Assembly (NCBI GenBank): GCA_030598385.1
Contig: JAUVQB010000140.1
Coordinates: 1-5,099 of the forward strand
Source of the DNA: Alphaproteobacteria bacterium
GTDB taxonomy: Bacteria; Pseudomonadota; Alphaproteobacteria; Kiloniellales; JAKSDN01
DNA length: 5,099 bases
Reading direction: 5' to 3'
Shown piece after piece: positions 1 through 4,803 of this stretch. A program made the translations under genes and the position numbers. The notes under the pieces are model-generated. The model worked only from the letters and a program-made list of their open reading frames with translations. It was not told where the DNA came from and did no database searches. Positions within the stretch are counted from its first letter, which is position 1. Each line of letters begins with the position of its first letter.

Positions 1-1
1 C

Positions 2-601
2 GGCGCCGATCTCGCCTGGATGCAGCGCATGGCCGGCTACTCCGAGGCGGAGAACCTGGAGGACGCGCGGGCCTTGGCCGGCCTCATGAGCACCCTCGAC
101 CGGCTCGCCAAGCCGACCGTCGCGCTGATCCAGGGCGCCGCTTTCGGCGGCGGGGTCGGGCTGGTGGCCTGCTGCGATATCGCGATCGCCTCGGAGGCCG
201 CGAGCTTCTCGCTCTCCGAAGTCAAGCTGGGACTCATCCCCGCCGTGATCAGCCCCTACGTGGTGGCTGCCATGGGGCCGGGGGCCGCGCGCCGCTTCAT
301 ACTGACGGCCGAGCGGTTTTCCGCCCAGCAGGCCCTCACTCTCGGCCTGGTCCACGAGGTGGTCCCGGCCGAGCGCCTGGAGGAGACGGCCGAGCAACTT
401 TTCCGACATCTCGCCCAGGGCGGGCCGTTGGCTCAAGCCGAGGCGAAGAAGCTGGTCCTGTCGCTCGCCGGCCGGCCGATCGACCGCGGGCTCGTCGAAG
501 AGACCGCCCAGCGCATTGCCCGGATCCGCGTCGGCGAAGAGGCGCTGGAAGGGCTCGCCGCCTTTCTGGAAAAGCGCAAGGCCGAATGGCAAGGCGAATG
601 A
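2..601 (+). CDS. liuC: Methylglutaconyl-CoA hydratase (enoyl-CoA hydratase family), 5' end missing
   Basis: Crotonase-fold enzyme that probably hydrates 3-methylglutaconyl-CoA to HMG-CoA in leucine breakdown in the cytoplasm. The reading frame is open from base 2 (GADLAWMQRM), matching the conserved AGAD oxyanion-hole segment, so the ATG at 20 is internal and roughly 60-70 N-terminal residues lie off the left edge (family about 260 aa; 199 residues visible). The second oxyanion-hole loop is AAFGGGVGLVACCD (visible residues 46-59). E73 in SEVKLGLIP fits crotonase Glu164. The site 20 residues earlier, where crotonase has Glu144, is Gly53. I recall the same change in LiuC/AtuE-type enzymes, but this is from memory. 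Context (biotin carboxylase subunit and HMG-CoA lyase downstream) favours LiuC over a generic beta-oxidation hydratase or AtuE. The stop overlaps an ATG as ATGA (598-601). Product family is very sure; exact substrate is inferred. Confidence 0.93.
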   Translation, partial: GADLAWMQRMAGYSEAENLEDARALAGLMSTLDRLAKPTVALIQGAAFGGGVGLVACCDIAIASEAASFSLSEVKLGLIPAVISPYVVAAMGPGAARRFILTAERFSAQQALTLGLVHEVVPAERLEETAEQLFRHLAQGGPLAQAEAKKLVLSLAGRPIDRGLVEETAQRIARIRVGEEALEGLAAFLEKRKAEWQGE

Positions 602-653
602 TGCGGCGGCGAAGAGACGAAAGGCCTGCGCTCATGAACGCTCTCGAGGCATC

Positions 654-782
654 ATGAAGCGCCGGGAGCACATTCACCTCGTGCCTGTGGCCATAACGGT
701 CGCGCTGATCTCGCTCATCTCGCTCGCGGTCGGCACCCATCTCGGCTACAGCCTGATCACGCTCGCCACGGTGGCGGCGTGA
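654..782 (+). CDS. Small single-span membrane protein between liuC and liuD
   Basis: A 42-residue protein I do not recognise. It begins with a basic head (MKRREH) followed by about 30 largely hydrophobic residues starting LVPVAITVALISLISLAVG, as expected for one transmembrane helix with the N-terminus inside. About 90% of its codons end in G or C, like the flanking genes, which supports real coding. A GAGG sequence (646-649) sits 4 nt before the ATG. The same frame is open upstream to an ATG at 516, but that part overlaps liuC out of frame and reads as low-quality Arg/Lys/Ser-rich sequence, so I prefer the ATG at 654. It fills most of the 200-nt gap between liuC and liuD and is codirectional with both, so it is probably co-transcribed. 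No role can be assigned; a partner or anchor for a neighbouring enzyme is speculation only. Confidence 0.6.
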   Translation: MKRREHIHLVPVAITVALISLISLAVGTHLGYSLITLATVAA

Positions 783-801
783 TTGACCTCGGTGGGAACG
801 G

Positions 802-2799
802 ATGTTCGAGAGCCTACTGATCGCCAACCGTGGAGAGATTGCCTGCCGCGTTGTGCGGACGGCAAAGCGCTTGGGCCTGCGCACTATCGCCGTCTATTCC
901 GAGGCCGATAAGGACGCTCTTCACGTCGCGCTCGCCGACGAGGCCCGGGCGATCGGACCGCCGGCCGCCGCCGAAAGCTATCTGAACATGAATGCGGTGC
1001 TGGACGCCGCCAGGGCCAGCCGGGCCGAGGCGGTTCACCCGGGGTATGGTTTTCTCTCCGAGAACGCGGACTTTGCAGAGGCTTGCGCGGCGGCGGGCCT
1101 CGTCTTCGTCGGGCCGCCGGCCAAGGCCATCCGGGCCATGGGCAGCAAGGACCGGGCCAAAGTGCTTATGGACCGGGCCGGCGTGCCGGTCCTGCCGGGC
1201 TACAACGGCCGGGCGCAGAGTCCGAAGGCCCTCGAGCGGGCGGCGGCAAAGCTCGGCTATCCGCTGCTGATCAAGCCGTCGGCGGGTGGCGGCGGCAAGG
1301 GTATGCGCCGGGTCGACGCGGCCGCGGACTTTGCCCCGGCGCTGGAGGGCGCCCGCCGGGAAGCCGCCGCGGCCTTTGGTGACGAGCGGGTAATTCTGGA
1401 GCGGTTCCTGGCGCGGCCGCGCCATATCGAAGTCCAGATCTTCGCCGACCGGCACGGCCAGGCGGTCCATTTGTTCGAGCGCGACTGTTCGATTCAACGG
1501 CGCCACCAGAAGGTGATCGAGGAGGCGCCGGCGCCGGGCTTAAGCGCGAAGCTGCGTAGCGACATGGGCCGGACGGCGGTCGAAGCAGCCCGGGCGATCG
1601 GCTATGTCGGTGCCGGCACCGTCGAATTCTTGCTTGACGGAAAAGCGTTCTACTTCATGGAGATGAATACGAGACTTCAGGTAGAACATCCGGTGACGGA
1701 GATGATCACCGGCCACGATTTGGTGGACTGGCAACTCCGCGTGGCGGCGGGTGAGGGGCTGCCCTGCCGCCAGCAGGATCTGGCGATTGGTGGCCATGCC
1801 ATCGAGGCACGGCTCTATGCCGAGGACCCGGCGCGAGATTTTCTGCCGGTGGCAGGGCGGCTTGAACGCCTGAAATTTCCCAAGGTGGGTTCGCACGTCC
1901 GGATCGACAGCGGCGTGCGCGAGGGCGACGAGATCTCGCACTACTACGACCCTATGATCGCCAAGCTGATCGTCGCCGGCAAAGACCGCCCGGCCGCGCT
2001 CGCCCGGCTGGAGCGGGCGCTGGCATCGACCGAGATTTCCGGGGTGGCGACGAATCTGGCGTTCCTGCGGCGCATCGCCGCACAGTCGGACTACCGGGCC
2101 GGGCGGATCGACACGGACTTCGTTGCCCGACACGGCGACGAGCTTCTCCCCGCCGGAACTGGCGTGAGCGACGATGTGCTGGCGCTCGCGAGCCTGGCGG
2201 TGCTGCTGCGCCGGGATGCCGAGGCCCGCGCGGCGGCGCAAGTGTCGGACGATCCCTTTTCGCCCTGGCAAAAAACCGACGGCTGGCGGCTCAACACGGA
2301 ACGGCTCAGCCTGCTGCGGTTCGAAGGCGCCGCGGAGCCGATCGACGTGCTCGTCCGCCCCGGCCCTGGGATCGTGCGCCTCGGGTTTGGCGAAAAGGAG
2401 GTCGTGGCCTCGGGACGACTGGCCGACGATGGCACACTGGACGCGCGGCTAGACGGGCGAACGCGCAGCGCGACGGCCCTCTGGGACGGGGCCGACCTCA
2501 GCCTCGAGGTGGACGGCGCGCGCCACCCGCTCCGTCTTTTCGATCCCTTGGCCGTGGCCGCGGATCAAGAGGCCGGCAGCAACCGTGTAATTGCGCCCAT
2601 GCCGGGCAAGGTCGTCCAGGTCCATGTGGCGCCGGGCGACCGGGTCGCGCGCGGGGACGCCCTCATGGCCTTGGAGGCGATGAAGATGGAGCACACCATC
2701 GTTGCGCCCATGGACGGCCGGGTCGCCGCGGTCCACTATCGCGCTAACGATCTGGTGGAGGAGGGTGTCGACCTGATAGACTTCGAGATAGAGTCATGA
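802..2799 (+). CDS. liuD: 3-methylcrotonyl-CoA carboxylase alpha (biotin-containing) subunit
   Basis: The 665-aa biotin carboxylase plus biotin-carrier subunit of MCC, which makes 3-methylglutaconyl-CoA from 3-methylcrotonyl-CoA, bicarbonate and ATP. Domains: biotin carboxylase N-terminal (about 1-110), ATP-grasp (about 115-315), biotin carboxylase C-terminal (about 335-442), a BT-like linker domain (about 455-585), and a biotinyl domain (about 594-663). Visible catalytic residues follow E. coli AccC numbering minus one: K158 and the Gly-rich loop G162-G165, H208, RDCSIQRRHQK (Q232, H235, K237), E275, EMNTRLQVEH (E287, N289, R291, Q293, E295) and R337. Biotin is expected on K628 of EAMKMEH, 37 residues before the C-terminus. 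The length and C-terminal biotin domain exclude free-standing AccC. Propionyl-CoA carboxylase alpha is the main alternative; liuC and liuE on either side favour MCC. The beta subunit must be encoded elsewhere, probably upstream. The ATG at 802 gives the canonical N-terminus MFESLLIANRGEIACRV; its Shine-Dalgarno sequence (GGTGGGA, 791-797) is weak. Confidence 0.95.
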   Translation: MFESLLIANRGEIACRVVRTAKRLGLRTIAVYSEADKDALHVALADEARAIGPPAAAESYLNMNAVLDAARASRAEAVHPGYGFLSENADFAEACAAAGLVFVGPPAKAIRAMGSKDRAKVLMDRAGVPVLPGYNGRAQSPKALERAAAKLGYPLLIKPSAGGGGKGMRRVDAAADFAPALEGARREAAAAFGDERVILERFLARPRHIEVQIFADRHGQAVHLFERDCSIQRRHQKVIEEAPAPGLSAKLRSDMGRTAVEAARAIGYVGAGTVEFLLDGKAFYFMEMNTRLQVEHPVTEMITGHDLVDWQLRVAAGEGLPCRQQDLAIGGHAIEARLYAEDPARDFLPVAGRLERLKFPKVGSHVRIDSGVREGDEISHYYDPMIAKLIVAGKDRPAALARLERALASTEISGVATNLAFLRRIAAQSDYRAGRIDTDFVARHGDELLPAGTGVSDDVLALASLAVLLRRDAEARAAAQVSDDPFSPWQKTDGWRLNTERLSLLRFEGAAEPIDVLVRPGPGIVRLGFGEKEVVASGRLADDGTLDARLDGRTRSATALWDGADLSLEVDGARHPLRLFDPLAVAADQEAGSNRVIAPMPGKVVQVHVAPGDRVARGDALMALEAMKMEHTIVAPMDGRVAAVHYRANDLVEEGVDLIDFEIES

Positions 2800-2843
2800 A
2801 TAACAGTGAGTTATGATGTGACTCTTCCACAATATATAAAAAT
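2793..2843 (+). other. AT-rich liuD-liuE junction containing the liuE translation start
   Basis: From 2796 to 2843 only 13 of 48 bases are G or C, in a window that is otherwise very GC-rich. The stretch contains the liuD stop as ATGA (2796-2799), a six-residue ORF (MNNSEL, stop 2814-2816), two in-frame GTG starts for liuE (2806, 2818), a TATGAT (2812-2817) and a TATATAAA run (2833-2840). A low-structure translation initiation region is the simplest reading. An internal promoter is possible, but I see no -35 sequence at the right distance. Confidence 0.5.
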
Positions 2844-3735
2844 GGTGGAGGTGGGCGCGCGCGACGGCCTGCAGAACGAAGCGCAGGTCGTGCCGACCGC
2901 GGTAAAGGTGAGTTTGATCGACCGGCTGGCGTCGGCCGGCCTGACGACGATCGAGGCCGGCGCCTTCGTGCACCCGAAGCGGGTGCCCCAGATGGCCGAT
3001 ACGGCCGAGGTGCTGGCCGGGCTCGCCCGCCGCCCCGGCGTCCGCTATCCGGTGCTGGTGCCCAACGAGACGGGTATGGCGCGGGCGCTTGCCGCCGGTG
3101 TCGAAGAGGTGGCCGTTTTCGCCGCGGCCTCGGAGAGCTTTTCGAAGAACAACATCAACTGCTCAATCGAGGAGTCGTTCGCGCGTTTCGCGCCGGTGAT
3201 GGCGGCCGCGGCATCGAATGCCGTGCCGGTGCGGGGCTACGTCTCCTGCACGCTCGGCTGCCCCTACGAGGGCGCGATTGCACCCGGGCGCGTGGCCGAG
3301 GTCTCCGAACGGCTGGCGGACAATGGCTGCTATGAGATCTCGCTGGGCGACACCATCGGCGTCGGCACGCCGCGCAAGGCCCGGGCCATGGTGGAAGCCG
3401 TCGCCGCGCGGGTTCCGCTGGCGCAGTTGGCCGTCCACTTCCACGACACCTATGGCCAGGCGCTCGCCAACATTCACGCTTGTCTGGAGCTTGGGATAGC
3501 CACGGTCGATTCCTCGGTTGCGGGGCTCGGCGGCTGCCCCTATGCCCCCGGCGCCACCGGCAACGTGGCGAGCGAGGACGTGCTCTACCTGCTCGACGGC
3601 CTCGGCATCGAGACCGGCGTCGATCTCGCCAAGCTGGCGGCTGCCGGTCGGTTCATATCGGAGCATCTGCGACGCCAGCCGGCCTCGAAGGTGGCGCTGG
3701 CGATGGCCGCCAACAGGGGATCCGACTCGGCATGA
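2806..3735 (+). CDS. liuE: Hydroxymethylglutaryl-CoA lyase
   Basis: Cleaves (S)-HMG-CoA to acetoacetate and acetyl-CoA, the last step of leucine catabolism; a cytoplasmic TIM-barrel, metal-dependent enzyme. Length is 309 aa from this GTG, as usual for the family. Visible signatures: [12 protein letters not shown] (R19 and metal ligand D20; many homologues have Pro where A18 stands), [33 protein letters not shown], metal ligands H211 and H213 in HFHDTYGQ, and the G-loop [14 protein letters not shown] with catalytic C244 and metal ligand N253. The start is uncertain. GTG 2806 (MSYDVTLPQ) is the longest option. GTG 2818 ([13 protein letters not shown]) resembles typical family N-termini better. 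ATG 2842 would delete part of the first beta strand. None has a strong Shine-Dalgarno sequence. The first 12 codons are unusually A/T-rich. The gene begins 6 nt after liuD, so it is cotranscribed with it. Confidence 0.94.
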   Translation: MSYDVTLPQYIKMVEVGARDGLQNEAQVVPTAVKVSLIDRLASAGLTTIEAGAFVHPKRVPQMADTAEVLAGLARRPGVRYPVLVPNETGMARALAAGVEEVAVFAAASESFSKNNINCSIEESFARFAPVMAAAASNAVPVRGYVSCTLGCPYEGAIAPGRVAEVSERLADNGCYEISLGDTIGVGTPRKARAMVEAVAARVPLAQLAVHFHDTYGQALANIHACLELGIATVDSSVAGLGGCPYAPGATGNVASEDVLYLLDGLGIETGVDLAKLAAAGRFISEHLRRQPASKVALAMAANRGSDSA

Positions 3736-3750
3736 TCGGGGACCTCCGCT

Positions 3751-3778
3751 TTGCCTTGGCGGCGCGCGGCGCTAGACT
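3751..3778 (+). promoter_or_regulatory. Candidate sigma70-type promoter for the DUF1489 gene
   Basis: TTGCCT (3751-3756) and TAGACT (3773-3778) are separated by 16 bp; each matches 4 of 6 consensus bases. The predicted start near 3785 would leave an untranslated leader of about 48 nt before the GTG at 3833. It lies in the 97-bp gap after liuE, where no clear terminator is visible, so read-through from the liu operon is also possible. Confidence 0.4.
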
Positions 3779-3821
3779 GCCAGGATTCGCCTGACGGCGC
3801 GGGTCCGGCTTCGATTAGGGG

Positions 3822-3830
3822 AAAGGAGAG
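3822..3830 (+). promoter_or_regulatory. Shine-Dalgarno sequence of the DUF1489 gene
   Basis: AAAGGAGAG with the core AGGAG at 3824-3828, 4 nt before the GTG at 3833. This is the strongest ribosome binding site in the window and fixes the non-ATG start. Confidence 0.75.
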
Positions 3831-3832
3831 GC

Positions 3833-4252
3833 GTGCCGCTTCATCTCATCAAGCTGTCCGTCGGCAGCGAGGACGTGGACGATTTGCGCCAGTGGCACGA
3901 CAAGCGCCTGGCCGAAACCGGCCGCGTCTTCCACCGCACCCGCATGATGCCGCGGCGCCGTGAGGAATTGCTCGCCGGCGGCTCGATCTATTGGGTTATC
4001 AAGGGCTTCGTGACCGCGCGTCAGTGCCTCGTCGGGATCGAACGGATCAGCTATTCCGACGGTACGCCGGCGACGGAACTGGTCCTGGATCCGGTTCATG
4101 TGCGCACGGTCCCGACCCCGCACCGGCCATTTCAGGGCTGGCGCTATCTCATGCCCGAAGACGCGCCGCCCGACCTCGACGATCTGCCCGGAAACATCGC
4201 TGAGATGCCGCCCGAGATGCTGGCTGAACTGCGTCAATTGGGACTTCTCTAA
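3833..4252 (+). CDS. DUF1489 family protein
   Basis: A 139-aa soluble protein of a family I know as DUF1489, conserved in Alphaproteobacteria and of unknown function. Family-like segments are the N-terminus MPLHLIKLSVG, HRTRMMPRR, the core GGSIYWVIKGFVTARQ (residues 49-64), LVLDP (83-87), HRPFQGWRYL (97-106) and the acidic/proline stretch EDAPPDLDD. There is no signal peptide or membrane segment. The start is GTG, supported by a close AAGGAG-type ribosome binding site and by the family N-terminus. The C-terminus (PPEMLAELRQLGLL) also looks complete. The gene is 97 nt downstream of liuE, with its own candidate promoter, and is followed by the rRNA promoter region about 150 nt later. The family assignment is from recognition of these motifs; no biochemical role is claimed. 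Confidence 0.85.
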   Translation: MPLHLIKLSVGSEDVDDLRQWHDKRLAETGRVFHRTRMMPRRREELLAGGSIYWVIKGFVTARQCLVGIERISYSDGTPATELVLDPVHVRTVPTPHRPFQGWRYLMPEDAPPDLDDLPGNIAEMPPEMLAELRQLGLL

Positions 4253-4275
4253 CGCGCGCTTCGATTCGGCGTCAT

Positions 4276-4316
4276 GGCCGGGGCATGACCAGGGCATGAC
4301 CGGGGCATGACCGGCC
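4276..4316 (+). repeat. Three 11-bp tandem repeats enclosed by an inverted repeat
   Basis: Units GGGGCATGACC (4280-4290), AGGGCATGACC (4291-4301) and GGGGCATGACC (4302-4312) are head to tail with one mismatch. GGCCGG (4276-4281) and CCGGCC (4311-4316) flank them as an inverted repeat, and a partial inverted copy, GTCATG, precedes them at 4271-4276. They lie between the DUF1489 stop and the rRNA promoters. They could be a protein-binding array with roughly one-helical-turn spacing, or a hairpin at the end of the DUF1489 transcript; no T-run follows. Confidence 0.8.
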
Positions 4317-4323
4317 ACGTGGC
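4314..4323. repeat. 10-bp perfect palindrome GCCACGTGGC
   Basis: A perfect dyad centred on CACGTG, directly after the 11-bp repeats and about 85 bp upstream of the P1 -35 element. It has the form of an operator half-site pair, but no specific regulator can be named. Confidence 0.45.
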
Positions 4324-4373
4324 GTGCGTGTCGGGCGGAATCCACGGAAGCGGGGAACCATTCCAGAGCACCG

Positions 4374-4380
4374 AAAAAAA
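4374..4380 (+). promoter_or_regulatory. A7 tract upstream of rRNA promoter P1
   Basis: Seven A residues at about -67 to -61 relative to the predicted P1 start. This could bend DNA or act as a distal UP-like element, but it is further upstream than the classical -40 to -60 position. Confidence 0.3.
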
Positions 4381-4405
4381 TCGTCAGCTCTTTGGCATTT
4401 CTCTC

Positions 4406-4434
4406 TGGACAAGGATCGGGCGCCCCCCTATATA
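4406..4434 (+). promoter_or_regulatory. rRNA promoter P1
   Basis: TGGACA (4406-4411, 5 of 6 consensus) and TATATA (4429-4434, 5 of 6) are separated by exactly 17 bp, giving a predicted start near G4441. The spacer ends in a C-run (4423-4428) and the downstream sequence is GC-rich, as in stringently controlled rRNA promoters. The distance to mature 16S is about 363 nt. It is the best sigma70-type match in the intergenic region. Confidence 0.7.
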
Positions 4435-4441
4435 GACCTCG

Positions 4442-4466
4442 CCGTCGGCTCCGGCCGGCGGTTTTT
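4442..4466 (+). terminator. Terminator-like hairpin with T5 tract at the P1 start
   Basis: CCGTCGGC (4442-4449) pairs with GCCGGCGG (4454-4461): eight base pairs including one G-U, with a TCCG loop, followed by TTTTT (4462-4466). The form is that of an intrinsic terminator, and it could end transcripts from DUF1489 190 nt upstream. It begins one base after the predicted P1 start, so in P1 RNA it would be a 5'-terminal stem instead. Confidence 0.5.
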
Positions 4467-4511
4467 GTCTCGATACGACACGATATTCGAGGTTTTAGCG
4501 GCTTCGCGCCG

Positions 4512-4540
4512 TTGTCTCTTTGGGTCGTGTTGGTTATGAT
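4512..4540 (+). promoter_or_regulatory. rRNA promoter P2
   Basis: TTGTCT (4512-4517, 4 of 6) and TATGAT (4535-4540, 5 of 6) are separated by 17 bp, predicting a start near 4547-4549. It lies 106 bp downstream of P1, resembling the tandem P1/P2 arrangement known from E. coli rrn operons. The predicted start is just before the folded leader domain. Confidence 0.6.
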
Positions 4541-4551
4541 GAGCGGTTGTC

Positions 4552-4634
4552 GCCACTCCCAACAGCCGTTGGACGTGCGATTTTCTCATCAGCCGGGAAA
4601 CCGGGTCGCCACCCGGCGCTTCGCGTCGAGTGGC
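4552..4634 (+). other. Folded rRNA leader domain upstream of boxA
   Basis: GCCACTC (4552-4558) is perfectly complementary to GAGTGGC (4628-4634). Enclosed are two hairpins: CCAAC/GTTGG with loop AGCC (4559-4572, directly abutting the outer stem) and CCGGGT/ACCCGG with loop CGCC (4601-4616). The whole would form a multibranch RNA domain ending 5 nt before boxA, in the place that boxB occupies in E. coli rrn leaders. The pairing is seen directly; folding in the cell is inferred. Confidence 0.5.
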
Positions 4635-4639
4635 AGATG

Positions 4640-4651
4640 TGCTGTTTGACA
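4640..4651 (+). promoter_or_regulatory. boxA rRNA antitermination element
   Basis: TGCTGTTTGACA matches the E. coli rrn boxA TGCTCTTTAACA at 10 of 12 positions. In the RNA, boxA recruits NusB-NusE and allows Rho-resistant transcription of rRNA. It lies about 150 nt before mature 16S, downstream of both promoters, as expected. The embedded TTGACA is not treated as a -35 element because no -10 follows. Confidence 0.75.
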
Positions 4652-4691
4652 TCGTTGGATTTGGAAGGGATGCGCGGGCGGCGGTTCCGGG

Positions 4692-4704
4692 TGCCGATTC
4701 GGCA
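4692..4704 (+). other. Small leader hairpin
   Basis: TGCCG and CGGCA pair around an ATT loop; at DNA level this is a TGCCGA/TCGGCA dyad with one central base. It is part of the 16S precursor leader between boxA and the processing region. Confidence 0.4.
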
Positions 4705-4711
4705 GCTGGGG

Positions 4712-4760
4712 CCTATTATCGCTCGGCGCATACACTACGTACGTGTTCGAAAGTAATAGG
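4712..4760 (+). other. Leader stem CCTATTA/TAATAGG
   Basis: CCTATTA (4712-4718) is perfectly complementary to TAATAGG (4754-4760), enclosing a segment with the self-complementary ACGTACGT (4737-4744). It may be a local leader fold, or one arm may instead pair with the 16S 3' trailer, which is outside the window. Confidence 0.35.
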
Positions 4761-4771
4761 AGCCCTTGTTT

Positions 4772-4798
4772 AACTCGGCCCCTTCGGGGGTCCGGGTT
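4772..4798 (+). other. UUCG-capped hairpin just before mature 16S
   Basis: AACTCGG (4772-4778) pairs with CCGGGTT (4792-4798, one G-U), continuing after a bulged T4791 into CCCC/GGGG capped by TTCG (4783-4786). The stem has 11 base pairs and a C(UUCG)G loop, and it ends 5 nt before the predicted 16S 5' end. It probably helps set the 5' maturation boundary. There is no T-run, so it is not read as a terminator. Confidence 0.6.
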
Positions 4799-4803
4799 GA
4801 GGT

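Noticed and set aside
516..653. Longer N-terminus for the membrane mini-protein from ATG 516
   Set aside because: Most of it overlaps liuC out of frame and has low-quality composition; ATG 654 has a ribosome binding site and begins a typical small membrane protein.
336..884. Minus-strand ORF spanning the end of liuC and the intergenic gap (182 codons)
   Set aside because: Extremely Arg-rich low-complexity translation with no motif; a shadow of liuC and of the GC-rich gap.
814..1506. Long antisense ORF opposite liuD (230 codons), and similar minus-strand ORFs at 1540-2271, 2091-2435, 2449-2736 and 3163-3666
   Set aside because: They mirror real + strand genes in GC-rich DNA, have Arg/Gly/His-rich composition and no recognisable domain.
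2812..2840. Internal promoter before liuE using TATGAT or TATATA as -10
   Set aside because: No acceptable -35 hexamer lies 16-18 bp upstream of either; the AT-richness is more simply explained as a translation start region.
3732..3794. 20-residue ORF opened by the liuE ATGA
   Set aside because: It overlaps the candidate DUF1489 promoter and has no independent coding evidence; kept only as part of the ATGA pattern.
4646..4675. TTGACA as the -35 element of a promoter close to 16S
   Set aside because: It is the end of boxA (TGCTGTTTGACA), and the sequence 16-18 bp downstream (GGATGCGC) is not a -10 element.
4324..4756. Short ORFs in the rRNA promoter/leader region (for example 4324-4539, 4392-4649, 4520-4756 and minus-strand 3815-4345, 4428-4652, 4534-4731)
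   Set aside because: They run through promoters, boxA and leader hairpins, lack ribosome binding sites and show no family-like sequence.
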